Both the position numbers and the translations under genes were made by a program. Below are positions 1 to 8,289 of a stretch of 64,000 nt of DNA, piece by piece. Under the pieces are notes generated by a model. That model did not search any database and had not been told where the DNA came from. It saw only the letters and a list, made by a program, of their open reading frames with translations. The number at the start of each line of letters is the position of its first letter. The first letter of the stretch is position 1. The DNA comes from Akkermansia muciniphila (GTDB lineage Bacteria; Verrucomicrobiota; Verrucomicrobiia; Verrucomicrobiales; Akkermansiaceae), in NCBI RefSeq assembly GCF_900184965.1, contig NZ_FXYA01000154.1:62001-126000 (forward strand), read 5' to 3'.

Positions 1-144
1 CAGGGAAAACTGCCCAATATGGCGTACATCATCAACGGCGTCAACTTCAAGTCCGCCAGCTACAGCTACTATGGCTACGGCTACGGTTACCAGTATGGCT
101 ACGGCGCCAAAGACCCGCAGCAAACCGCCAGGAAACGGGATTAA
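1..144 (+). CDS. C-terminal tail of a polysaccharide-export tyrosine autokinase (Wzc/BY-kinase type), 5' partial
   Basis: Only the last 47 codons are in the window; the frame is open from base 1 to the TAA at 142-144. The peptide has a short hydrophobic strand followed by a tyrosine cluster with eight Tyr alternating with Gly (residues about 21-34). In BY-kinases such as Wzc and CpsD, a C-terminal Tyr cluster is the site of autophosphorylation that controls polymer length and export. A PHP-type phosphatase of the CpsB/YwqE kind follows directly, which is the usual partner. The catalytic Walker motifs lie upstream and are not visible, so the assignment rests on the tail and the neighbour. Confidence 0.72.
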   Translation, partial: QGKLPNMAYIINGVNFKSASYSYYGYGYGYQYGYGAKDPQQTARKRD

Positions 145-209
145 CAAGAGCAGGCCATGCATAAGCCCAAGGCTTTCTTCCCTTCTCTTTAATCTTTTTC
201 GCAGCAACC

Positions 210-881
210 ATGTTCGGCAACCTGTTCACTCCCCGGTACACCACATCCAGCCTCTTTCCGGACGGCATGGATATGCATACCCATATTCTATGGGGAGTGG
301 ACGACGGAGCCTCCAGCCTCAAGGAAAGCCTGGGCATCATCCGCCGGCTCAAAGCCATGGGACTTAAGGGAGCCTACTGTACCCCCCATATCATGGCGCG
401 CTATCCGGAAAACACGCCCGACTTCCTGCGCCGCCGCTTTGACCAGCTGCTTGCCGACGCCAGGAACGAACACTTCCAGCTCCGGCTTGCGGCGGAATAC
501 ATGCTGGACAACCAGTTCAGCGAACAGCTGCGCCGTTATACCCCTCTGACCTACGACGGCACCCACCTGTTGGTGGAATTGCCCCAGTACTACCTTCCCG
601 GCGCCTGGAAGGACATGATCAGCGCCGTCCGGGACAGGGGTTACATCCCTGTCCTGGCGCACCCTGAACGTTACGGTCGCATCCTGCAGCAGGAAGAGTT
701 TCTCCAGCTGGCCCGGCAGGAAGGCGTCAAATACCAGGGCAATGTCGGCTCCCTGAAAGGGTTCTACGGCAAATCCGCCGCAGCCCTGGCACAAACGTTC
801 CGCACCCGCCAGCTTTATGAATGGTGGGGGACGGACAGCCACAACATCGCCATGGCCAACCGCATACCTCTGAAAACCTGA
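210..881 (+). CDS. PHP-domain protein-tyrosine phosphatase (CpsB/CapC/YwqE family)
   Basis: Predicted metal-dependent phosphatase that removes phosphate from the tyrosine tail of the adjacent BY-kinase and so controls capsule or EPS assembly in the cytoplasm. PHP metal motifs are visible: DMHTHILWGVDDG (residues about 21-33), CTPH, an E-x-x-L segment around AAEYMLD, LAHPERY (about 150), and GTDSHN near the C-terminus. At 223 aa it is shorter than the usual 240-260 aa. It ends about ten residues after GTDSHN, so the last helix seen in relatives is reduced or missing. The start is the first ATG after the kinase stop; no Shine-Dalgarno sequence is seen. The neighbour 40 bp downstream is the initiating transferase. 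Confidence 0.88.
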   Translation: MFGNLFTPRYTTSSLFPDGMDMHTHILWGVDDGASSLKESLGIIRRLKAMGLKGAYCTPHIMARYPENTPDFLRRRFDQLLADARNEHFQLRLAAEYMLDNQFSEQLRRYTPLTYDGTHLLVELPQYYLPGAWKDMISAVRDRGYIPVLAHPERYGRILQQEEFLQLARQEGVKYQGNVGSLKGFYGKSAAALAQTFRTRQLYEWWGTDSHNIAMANRIPLKT

Positions 882-921
882 CTCCTCCTACCCTGTCAAC
901 ACCCCCTCTCGTACAATACTC

Positions 922-1767
922 ATGACAATCCCTACAACTAATGTCCGCGTCAGCAAACCGCTGCATAACAGTTTCTACCAACGCTACGGAAAACGCGCCC
1001 TGGATTTCACGGGCGCGCTCTTCGGCCTGATATGCCTGTTTCCGGTATTGGTCATTCTGACTGTTCTGCTGGCCATCATCCAGGGCACTTCACCCTTTTT
1101 CTTTCAAAAACGCATCGGGCTCGGCCTCAAACCCTTTTATATCATCAAATTCAAAACCATGAAAGACACCAGGGACAGGGAAGGCAACCTGCTCCCGGAC
1201 GAAGAACGCACGACGCACCTAGGCTCCCTGCTGCGCAGCACCTCCCTGGACGAACTGCCTGAACTCATCAACGTCCTTCTGGGGGATATGAGCTTCATCG
1301 GCCCACGCCCCTGGATTCCCGATCAAATGGACATCTTCACGCCTGCCACCCGGAGAAGAAGAATGTCCCTGCGCCCGGGCATCACGGGGCTGGCCCAGAT
1401 TCGCGGGCGCAATAACCTCACCTTCCGTCAACGGGTATCTTATGACCTGAGCTACCAACGCCACCTGACCTTCAGGTACGACCTGAACATCTTTCTTTAC
1501 ACCTTCCTCAAGGTCATTGAGAGAGAAGGCATCCAGCAGCGTCCGGACGCTCTCAGCACGCCGGTTCGGGTACTGAAACCAAGGGATATGGCTACCTCCG
1601 GTTTGAAAGAAAATACGCAGCTTATCTTGAGAACTATCCGAAAGGAACCCCTTCCCTCCTTCGGAGGGCCTGATCACACCCCCTTGGTTCCCAAAGACCT
1701 GCCGACCAGAGGCTTGAGAGCAAATACCCAGCTTATCATGAGAAGCCGCCGGAAAGACGTCCAATAA
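922..1767 (+). CDS. Initiating sugar transferase (monotopic phosphoglycosyl transferase, PglC/WcaJ catalytic-domain type)
   Basis: Transfers a phospho-sugar from a UDP-sugar to undecaprenyl phosphate, starting repeat-unit synthesis at the inner membrane. It is the short form: one N-terminal hydrophobic re-entrant segment (residues about 28-53) followed directly by the bacterial sugar transferase domain. Visible motifs are FFQKRIG, IIKFKTMK, SLDELPELINVLLGDMS, FIGPRP and RPGITGLAQI; the Asp-Glu pair in SLDELPEL is the family's catalytic dyad. The domain ends near residue 200. The following tail of about 80 residues is not part of the family and contains a tandem duplication of about 25 residues (see the repeat entry). 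The sugar substrate cannot be told from sequence. Confidence 0.9.
   Translation: MTIPTTNVRVSKPLHNSFYQRYGKRALDFTGALFGLICLFPVLVILTVLLAIIQGTSPFFFQKRIGLGLKPFYIIKFKTMKDTRDREGNLLPDEERTTHLGSLLRSTSLDELPELINVLLGDMSFIGPRPWIPDQMDIFTPATRRRRMSLRPGITGLAQIRGRNNLTFRQRVSYDLSYQRHLTFRYDLNIFLYTFLKVIEREGIQQRPDALSTPVRVLKPRDMATSGLKENTQLILRTIRKEPLPSFGGPDHTPLVPKDLPTRGLRANTQLIMRSRRKDVQ
1573..1758 (+). repeat. Tandem duplication encoding the C-terminal tail of the sugar transferase
   Basis: Two copies of about 75 bp start at 1573 and 1687, a period of 114 bp or 38 codons. Each codes for a basic element of the form KPRD/PKD-x4-GL-x-NTQLI-x-R-x-RK. DNA is nearly identical over the core (AAATACNCAGCTTATCNTGA), so the duplication looks recent or under selection. 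It lies wholly after the catalytic domain. Confidence 0.85.
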
Positions 1768-1797
1768 AATTCATCCACTCCCCTCCACCACCGAAAA

Positions 1798-2574
1798 ATG
1801 AAAATTTCAGTCATTACGGTTTGTTATAACAGCATTGCAACGCTGCAAGACACGCTGGAAAGCATTCTGCGGCAAACTTACCCGGACGTGGAAAACATTG
1901 TCGTGGACGGGGCCAGCAAGGACGGGACCGTGGAATTGATTGAAAAATACAGTCCTCAATTTTCCGGCCGCATGAAATGGATATCCGAGCCGGACAAGGG
2001 GATTTATGATGCCATGAACAAAGGAATAAGCATGGCTACGGGAGATATCGTCGGCTTTCTGAACGCGGACGACTATTACCAGGACGGAGGCGTGCTGGAA
2101 ACCATTGCCGAGGCGTTTGCCCGGCATGGGGCGGATGCCGTACATGGCAATCTGCACTACATCAACGGGGCAAGGGAAATCGTACGCACATGGCGCGGAA
2201 CGGAGTATCGTCCCGGCTCCTTCCAGCGCGGCTGGTGCCCGGCGCACCCCACATTCTATTGTAAAAAGGACTGCTTTACCCGTTACGGCGGCTTTGACCC
2301 CGCTATCGGCAGCGCGGCGGATTTTGAGCTCATGTTGCGCTTTATAGAAAAAAACCATATTTCCACCGCCTATATCGACCGCGACATGGTCTTCATGCGC
2401 ACCGGAGGCTCCAGTACGGCGGGCCTGCGGGCCATCCTGAGGAACACGCGCCAGAACAAACAGGCATTCAGGAAAAACAACCTCCCTTACCCGTGGCATT
2501 ATGGAGTAACCCGGCTGATGGCCAAGGCGGGCAGCACGCGCAATCCCATCCATTACCTGTTCAAAACCCGCTGA
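1798..2574 (+). CDS. Glycosyltransferase family 2 (WcaE/PglI-like)
   Basis: Inverting GT-A glycosyltransferase adding a sugar to the lipid-linked repeat unit at the cytoplasmic face. The N-terminus ISVITVCYNS and VVDGASKDGT (residues about 35-44) form the nucleotide-binding fold. SEPDKGIYDAMNKG (63-76) and LNADD (88-92, the DxD-type metal site) are typical of the subfamily that includes the colanic acid transferase WcaE. CPAHPTFYCK and the acidic segment near GSAADFEL complete the acceptor side. 258 aa is normal length. Donor and linkage unknown. Sits 30 bp after the initiating transferase, so it may add the second sugar. Confidence 0.87.
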   Translation: MKISVITVCYNSIATLQDTLESILRQTYPDVENIVVDGASKDGTVELIEKYSPQFSGRMKWISEPDKGIYDAMNKGISMATGDIVGFLNADDYYQDGGVLETIAEAFARHGADAVHGNLHYINGAREIVRTWRGTEYRPGSFQRGWCPAHPTFYCKKDCFTRYGGFDPAIGSAADFELMLRFIEKNHISTAYIDRDMVFMRTGGSSTAGLRAILRNTRQNKQAFRKNNLPYPWHYGVTRLMAKAGSTRNPIHYLFKTR

Positions 2575-2608
2575 ATTTTCCCAGTCCGCACCTGTCCGTC
2601 ACTCCGCC

Positions 2609-3766
2609 ATGAACCTGATTTTCTATTTTGACCAGCCTATCCTGCCCCATGCGGGAGGAACGGAACGGGCGGCGTATCTTCTGGCGCAAGCCCTGTCGCA
2701 GCACGGCCACCGGGTTTCCTTCCTGTCGCTCCGGCAGGCGGCGGACACACCTCCCGGGGCCCCGCCTTACTTCACCCTTCCCCGGCAGGACACGCTCTTC
2801 TGCCAGGAAAACAGGGAATATGTGGAAACCCTGTGCTCCGCACAAAAGACGGACGGCATCATCAACTGCGGAGCCAATCAGGATGACTCCTTCTTTTTCA
2901 GCCATGAACACCTTGACATCCAGGCTTCCATCATTTCCTGGATTTCCTTTGACGTCCGCACAGGGCTGGATTATTTCTCCTGCCTGCTCCGGAAGGATTT
3001 CTCCACCTGGGGAAATACCATAAAAACGCTGCTGCGCCATGCGCTGCTGCCCTATAAAAAACATGCGGCCATCAACAACAAGAAGAGGAAATACAGGGAC
3101 ATGTTCCGCGGGTCAGACAAGGTGGTTTTTCTTTCCCGGCATTACACGGAAGACGCCCTCCAGCTGGCGGGGCTGCCGGAAAGAGCCCGTCTGTACGCCA
3201 TCCCCAACCTGCTGACTTATGCCCCCGTTCAGCCCGACCTTTCCGGAAAGGAAAACGCCGTTCTTTATGTGGGGAGGCTGGCGGATTCTCCCAAAAAGGT
3301 GGATCGCCTACTGAAGGTTTGGAAAAAAGTGCAGCCGCTTCATCCGGACTGGCATCTGTACTTGGTGGGGGACGGCCCGGAACGCGGCAATCTGGAACGG
3401 ATGGCGGAACGGCTGAAACTGGAAAACGTCCATTTTGAAGGGGTTCAGGAACCCGCGCCCTATTACCGCAAAGCCAGAATACTCTGCCTCACCTCCACCC
3501 ACGAAGGCACGCCCATGGTGATTAACGAAGCTCTTTCCTACGGCTGCGTTCCTGTGGTTTTCAACAGTTTCCACGCTGCCGAAGACATGCTGCCGGACCG
3601 GGAGACGGGACGGCTCATCCCGCCCTTCAGCCTGCGCCTCTTCGCGCGGGAGCTGGATGAACTGATGAGCGGCCCCTACGTCCCTCCCTCCACCAGAGTA
3701 TTAACGAACTATCAACCAGAAAAGGTTATTCCCCTGTGGATGGAATGCCTGCAAGACCAGTTATGA
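2609..3766 (+). CDS. Glycosyltransferase family 4
   Basis: Retaining GT-B glycosyltransferase. The N-terminal lobe opens with a Gly-rich acceptor loop (HAGGTERAAYLLAQAL). The C-terminal lobe has NAVLYVGRLADSPKKVDR, LVGDGPE and the EGTPMVINE motif (E299-x7-E307) that binds the donor nucleotide sugar. 385 aa is the usual length. It shares an unusual F-x-G-x-Q-x-P-x-PYY element with the proteins at 3763-4941 and 11291-12466, so these three look like paralogues. It overlaps the next gene by ATGA at 3763-3766, indicating translational coupling. Donor unknown. Confidence 0.87.
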   Translation: MNLIFYFDQPILPHAGGTERAAYLLAQALSQHGHRVSFLSLRQAADTPPGAPPYFTLPRQDTLFCQENREYVETLCSAQKTDGIINCGANQDDSFFFSHEHLDIQASIISWISFDVRTGLDYFSCLLRKDFSTWGNTIKTLLRHALLPYKKHAAINNKKRKYRDMFRGSDKVVFLSRHYTEDALQLAGLPERARLYAIPNLLTYAPVQPDLSGKENAVLYVGRLADSPKKVDRLLKVWKKVQPLHPDWHLYLVGDGPERGNLERMAERLKLENVHFEGVQEPAPYYRKARILCLTSTHEGTPMVINEALSYGCVPVVFNSFHAAEDMLPDRETGRLIPPFSLRLFARELDELMSGPYVPPSTRVLTNYQPEKVIPLWMECLQDQL

Positions 3767-4941
3767 AAAACATTGTCATCTATCTTCCCAATGAGCCCCT
3801 GGGCAAACAGGGCGGCATGGAGCGGGTCACTCACCACCTGGCCGCCATGCTTGCCGGTGAAGGCCACCGGGTAACGCTCCTCTGCAGAAACAAAAACAGG
3901 CTGGGGGAAGAATACGTGCCTCCGACGGATCTCGTATTCATTCCCGCGTCCCTCAGCCGGGAGGAAGAACAGAATTTTCTGCTTAACTTGATTAAGGAAA
4001 GAGGAATTGAGACCATCATCGACCAGACGGAAGGAGGAATTGTGGGGCGGTGGGGAATTTTCCGGCGTCGCGGGCACATGAACGGGGTTTCCGTTAAACT
4101 CATTGCCGTTCAGCACAACTCCCAATATACCTACCTGAAACATTACCGGACCGTCAACCGGAAGCCCGCCGGACGCGGCCTGATCGGCAAGACACGCTCA
4201 TTTTTCTATAATACGTTTATCCTGGCATTAAAAAAATGCAGGGCCGTTTTGCTTCAGCGCAGCCTGTTCCGGGAACTGGCTTCAGACTATGACCAGATAG
4301 TGACGCTCTCGGAAGGGGGCATTAAAGAATTCAAAAAACTGTATCCCTCCGTCCCCGGGAACAAGCTCTCCTGTATTCCCAATATCGTGGAACCGTCCTC
4401 TCTTCCCGGGGAAGAGAAAAAAGAACCGCGCTGCCTGTTTGTCGGCAGGCTGGATAACGCCCCGAAAGGAGTAGACAGGCTCGTGCGCATATGGGAAAAA
4501 GTGGAAAAAGCATGCCCGGGCTGGCATCTGGACATTGTGGGCGACGGACCGGATGCGGAGCTGCTTAAGGATTCCGCCCAAAAACTGGGGCTTTCCCGAA
4601 TTGTCTTCCACGGCTTCCAGAATCCGGAACCTTACTATTCCAGAGCCTCCATATTCTGCATGACTTCCACGTTTGAAGGATTTGGCCTCGTTCTTGTAGA
4701 AGCCATGCAGCACGGATGCGTTCCTATTGCCTTCGACAGCTACCCTGCCGTCCGGGATATTATCTCCCACGGGGAAAACGGCATCCTCATTCCCCCCTTT
4801 CAGGAAGAAGATTACTCAAACGCTATCATGGCCCTGACGAATAATCCCGACGAGCTGAAACGATTCAGCCTCCACAGCCTCAGCATATCCCCAAAATTCA
4901 GCCCCTCAAACCTGGCATCCAGGTGGAACGCCATTTTGTAG
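3763..4941 (+). CDS. Glycosyltransferase family 4, paralogue of its upstream neighbour
   Basis: GT-B retaining glycosyltransferase, 392 aa from the chosen start. ATG 3763 overlaps the upstream stop as ATGA and begins directly with the first strand (KNIVIYLPNEPLG). An in-frame ATG at 3736 would add nine residues inside the previous gene and is less likely. Motifs: KQGGMERVTHHLA, LFVGRLDNAPKGVDRL, IVGDGPD, FHGFQNPEPYY, EGFGLVLVE (E305-x7-E313). Sequence similarity to the proteins at 2609 and 11291 suggests duplication within the locus. Donor and acceptor unknown. Confidence 0.87.
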   Translation: MKNIVIYLPNEPLGKQGGMERVTHHLAAMLAGEGHRVTLLCRNKNRLGEEYVPPTDLVFIPASLSREEEQNFLLNLIKERGIETIIDQTEGGIVGRWGIFRRRGHMNGVSVKLIAVQHNSQYTYLKHYRTVNRKPAGRGLIGKTRSFFYNTFILALKKCRAVLLQRSLFRELASDYDQIVTLSEGGIKEFKKLYPSVPGNKLSCIPNIVEPSSLPGEEKKEPRCLFVGRLDNAPKGVDRLVRIWEKVEKACPGWHLDIVGDGPDAELLKDSAQKLGLSRIVFHGFQNPEPYYSRASIFCMTSTFEGFGLVLVEAMQHGCVPIAFDSYPAVRDIISHGENGILIPPFQEEDYSNAIMALTNNPDELKRFSLHSLSISPKFSPSNLASRWNAIL

Positions 4942-4974
4942 GATCAGAAAAACGTTATCAAATCACTGGCAGAA

Positions 4975-6147
4975 ATGAAAATTTGTTTTGTCGCATGGTC
5001 GGATTTCGGAATAGGAGGAGTTCCAAGGGTTCTGACAGGCCTGATGAATTCCTTGTCGCGCGAACATGATGTAAGCCTTTATTCTTTGAAAAACCTGCCG
5101 CAGTCAGATGCCTACGTAATAAACCGGGAACAAATTCATATTTACTGTAGAGAAATGACTCTATATGAGAAAATTCGCCGTTCGGCAGTGGATTTTCTTG
5201 TCAACAAAACTCCCCTGTTCAGCTCATCGCTGGGGTGCAGAATGTATGCGTCTGCGCGCTATACATCCAGCTTTAAAAAAGCGCTAGCTTCCCACATCAA
5301 TGAGCATCAATATGATGTAGTCATCTTCGGTTCCGGTTTGGAGGACTCGCTTCTACTCTCTTTGGTTCGCCCTCACATTCCTCTCCACACAAAAACTGTT
5401 TCATGGTCTCATACTTCCTACGAAGATTACTTTAGAATCAAGGGTAATTATTTCTCCCGCTATTTCCATCATGCACTTAGAATGTTTTACCACCGCTTCG
5501 ACCAAATCGTCGTGTTATCAAATGACGACCAGAAAAATTTTAAAATTCATGACCAACTGACAACGCAACGCATTTATAATCCATCAAGTTTCAAACCAAA
5601 AAAATATTCTTCTCTAACATCAAAAACGTTTGTCTTTGCAGGCGCTCTATCCTCCCATAAGGGGGCAGACATAGCCTTAAAGGCATTTGAGGAATTCAGC
5701 AAAGATAATGAAGAATGGAACCTGCACTTATATGGAGATGGTCCTTTGCGCCCATGGATAGAAAAATTCATCTGGCAACACGATCTCCAATCCCGCGTAC
5801 ATTTACACGGCAACCAAGGCAATATGGAACAGGAATATCCTAAACACACTATTTTCCTGTTTCCATCTCGCTATGAAGGCTTTGGTCTCGTACAAATTGA
5901 GGCTATGAGCTGTGGTCTTCCCATCATTGCAGCAAACCTCCCTATTTGCCGCGAACTCATCAAGGACAGCGGAGCGGGACATCTGTTTCCCGCAGGAGAT
6001 AGTCATGCTCTGTGTAACATCATGCACTCTATGGTTGATGAGGATCTGACGCCATATGCTTTAAAAGCACGTGCGCAAGAGCAGTTTTTTACGCAGGAAC
6101 GAATTACTGGTGAATGGAATAATCTTCTCAAGAGCCTGAACTCATGA
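4975..6147 (+). CDS. Glycosyltransferase family 4, AT-rich
   Basis: 390 aa GT-B protein with an N-terminal GIGGVPRVLTGLM acceptor loop and C-terminal FVFAGALSSHKGAD, LYGDGPLR and EGFGLVQIE (E301-x7-E309). By eye its DNA is clearly more AT-rich than the genes on either side, with more A/T-ending codons and AAA/AAT runs. This suggests it was acquired separately from the rest of the locus. It overlaps the next gene by ATGA (6144-6147). Family assignment is firm; the sugar it transfers is unknown. Confidence 0.86.
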   Translation: MKICFVAWSDFGIGGVPRVLTGLMNSLSREHDVSLYSLKNLPQSDAYVINREQIHIYCREMTLYEKIRRSAVDFLVNKTPLFSSSLGCRMYASARYTSSFKKALASHINEHQYDVVIFGSGLEDSLLLSLVRPHIPLHTKTVSWSHTSYEDYFRIKGNYFSRYFHHALRMFYHRFDQIVVLSNDDQKNFKIHDQLTTQRIYNPSSFKPKKYSSLTSKTFVFAGALSSHKGADIALKAFEEFSKDNEEWNLHLYGDGPLRPWIEKFIWQHDLQSRVHLHGNQGNMEQEYPKHTIFLFPSRYEGFGLVQIEAMSCGLPIIAANLPICRELIKDSGAGHLFPAGDSHALCNIMHSMVDEDLTPYALKARAQEQFFTQERITGEWNNLLKSLNS

Positions 6148-7109
6148 AAAAACTTCTACTGCTAGAACCTATTAGAAAAGAAGGCAATTACCAATTCTTC
6201 ATGCAATGGTTCGCGGACGCATGGACAACCAGCGGAGGACAAACGGTCAAGGGAATCTCCGCTCCGTGGAATCTGCGTCTGTTGATCGCCAAATCCCGGA
6301 TTTCACGGAATTTCCGCCTGTTCACCAGTTCCCGCAGGGCGCTGCTGGTGCCGGGAGCCGGTTATCCGGATTCATTCGCGTGGCCGTTTGGTTATGCAAA
6401 TGAAATCGTGCCCATGCTGTGGGACGTCTGGCCCCGGTACTGGCCGCGCCTCATCTCCTCCCTGAAACGCCACCATGTGCAAACATTGTTGTGCACCTCA
6501 TCCCAGGTTTGCGAATACGTGGCGGAAAAACTTCCGCATATTCACGCGGTTCATGTTCCGGAAGGCATAGACCCCGCCGGCTACCGGGACGGAGGCCCCC
6601 TAGAGGGACGCCGGACGGACATTCTCCAGATCGGGCGCCTGATGCAGCCCGTGCACGAGGCCATTCTTCAAATGCGGCAGTCGTCTCCCCGCCTCAGCTA
6701 TCTTTACCCGGAAGAGCCGGGCCGCCTCGTTTTTCCGGACTTTCCTTCCCTGTGCGAAGGACTGGCTTCCTCAAAAATCGTCATTTGCTACCCGCGCTGC
6801 CGAACCCACCCGGAAATGGCGGGCGATGTGGAAACGCTGACGCAGCGTTACTGGGAATGCATGCTCTCCGGAACGCTCATTGTCGGCCATGCCCCCAAAG
6901 AACTGGTTGATCTGCTGGGGTACAATCCCGTCATTGGACTGGAGACGGATGAGGACATCGGCAACCGGCTCTCCCAGATTCTGGACAACATCTCCTCCTA
7001 TCAGGAACTGGCGGATAAAAACCTGGCCGCCGCCCGGGAAAACGCATCATGGGATACAAGAATGACCCGTATTCTCCAGCAACTGCGCCAACTGGGATAT
7101 ATGCAGTAA
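6144..7109 (+). CDS. Glycosyltransferase, GT1/GT4-like fold (glycosyl transferases group 1 C-terminal type)
   Basis: 321 aa. No clear N-terminal Gly-rich loop is seen. The second half has a GT-B nucleotide-binding lobe: a LQIGRLMQPVHEAIL region, then VETLTQRYWECMLSGTLIVGHAP with the conserved Glu, and a C-terminal helix of the kind seen in spore-maturation CgeB-like and other group 1 transferases. Translationally coupled to the upstream GT4 gene by ATGA. Returns to the GC-rich composition of the locus. The role as a repeat-unit transferase is inferred from fold hints and position; specificity is unknown. Confidence 0.65.
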   Translation: MKKLLLLEPIRKEGNYQFFMQWFADAWTTSGGQTVKGISAPWNLRLLIAKSRISRNFRLFTSSRRALLVPGAGYPDSFAWPFGYANEIVPMLWDVWPRYWPRLISSLKRHHVQTLLCTSSQVCEYVAEKLPHIHAVHVPEGIDPAGYRDGGPLEGRRTDILQIGRLMQPVHEAILQMRQSSPRLSYLYPEEPGRLVFPDFPSLCEGLASSKIVICYPRCRTHPEMAGDVETLTQRYWECMLSGTLIVGHAPKELVDLLGYNPVIGLETDEDIGNRLSQILDNISSYQELADKNLAAARENASWDTRMTRILQQLRQLGYMQ

Positions 7110-7149
7110 CAGTCTTTTTCAGTTTCATTCGAATTCAGCGGATCCGGAT

Positions 7150-8289
7150 ATGGCCACACTCTGCAAATACTGGGCTTTCGCCTTCATTCTCTGCCAGCTT
7201 GGCCAGCAGCACATGTCCTTAAACGGCATTGGCTCCATGGGGTCTTTCCTCCTGCTGGGTCTGGGGGCTCTTTTGCTGCTGATCAACGCCGGACGCGTAC
7301 TTGACCGGAAGACGATCGCATCATCCTCTTTCATTTATTCCTTCGTCTTCATCTTCATCCTGTACCAATTCACCTTCGGTATTTTTAACCTCAATGAGAA
7401 AACGGGGATTTATCTGCTTGCCAAGGTGGTCTGCTGCCTGATGATTGCGCTTTCCGTCCAGAAGGACCCGTCACTTTATTTGCAGCGTCTCATGCCGGTT
7501 CTGGCGACCGTCACCACCGTGCTCATCCTTATCGGCTTTGTCCACAATAACCTTGTTTTTGAGGGACGCTACACCCTGGGGTTCTGCAACGCGAATGGTC
7601 TGGGAGCCGTCTCCTCATTATGCGCGGGGGCCATGATTCTGGATTCTTCCGACCGCTCAAAGAAAAAAATCGCCATCATTCTTCTGTGCGCCCTGGCCAC
7701 ATTCCTCTCCGGCAGCCGGGCTTCCATAGGCATTCTCTGTTTGACCTTCATCATCAAATACGGTCTGAACATCAAATTTCTGGCGGTGCTTCTGGCCGGA
7801 ATCCTCACCTGGCAAATCATCCTGCCCATGACGGGAATCTCTTCCACCGGCCTGAACCGGTTCACGGAATCCGTGGAACATATGGATTTTTCATCCTCCC
7901 GGGAAGGAGAACGGAAAGCGACCCTCATCATGATTGCAGAATCCCCCATCCTGGGAAACGGCTTTGACGTGGAACAGAGTGAAAAGGCCAAGGAGGTAAG
8001 CGGCCTGGGCTCCCATAACGGCTATCTTGATATCATGAAAATGATAGGCATTCCCTACTCCATGTTGCTGTTTGCGTTCATGGCGTATTATACCTTCACC
8101 GTCTGGCGGAAATTCCATAAATCCGCTTGCGATTATGACAGGATACACCTGTTCATCATTATCTCCGTTCTCATCGCCGCCAACTTTGAATCATATCTGT
8201 GGGGGATCAACCAGGTAGTCACAACCCTGTTGTTCACCTCCTTCGCCGTATTACAAAAACGCATGACAGACCTTAAACATGGAATCTGA
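7150..8289 (+). CDS. O-antigen/capsule polymerase (Wzy-like) membrane protein
   Basis: 379 aa, strongly hydrophobic, with about ten to twelve predicted membrane segments. There is one larger loop (residues about 230-290) carrying RFTESVE, SREGERKATLIMIAESPILGNGFD and GLGSHNGYLDIMKMIG. The loop pattern R-x(n)-PILGxG-x(n)-HN-x-YL is characteristic of the Wzy/WaaL superfamily, which joins undecaprenyl-linked repeat units in the periplasm. Since the locus also has a Wzx flippase and no ABC transporter is visible, polymerase is a better guess than ligase, but sequence cannot separate the two. The last 11 bp overlap the next gene. Confidence 0.75.
   Translation: MATLCKYWAFAFILCQLGQQHMSLNGIGSMGSFLLLGLGALLLLINAGRVLDRKTIASSSFIYSFVFIFILYQFTFGIFNLNEKTGIYLLAKVVCCLMIALSVQKDPSLYLQRLMPVLATVTTVLILIGFVHNNLVFEGRYTLGFCNANGLGAVSSLCAGAMILDSSDRSKKKIAIILLCALATFLSGSRASIGILCLTFIIKYGLNIKFLAVLLAGILTWQIILPMTGISSTGLNRFTESVEHMDFSSSREGERKATLIMIAESPILGNGFDVEQSEKAKEVSGLGSHNGYLDIMKMIGIPYSMLLFAFMAYYTFTVWRKFHKSACDYDRIHLFIIISVLIAANFESYLWGINQVVTTLLFTSFAVLQKRMTDLKHGI

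Noticed and set aside
912-917. TACAAT four bases before the sugar transferase ATG as a leaderless promoter
   Set aside because: No -35 or extended -10, and the gene sits inside a tight operon.
7132-7147. EcoRI and BamHI sites close together (GAATTC...GGATCC) looking like a cloning linker
   Set aside because: Sequence on both sides is continuous polysaccharide-locus DNA with coding genes in the expected order; chance occurrence.
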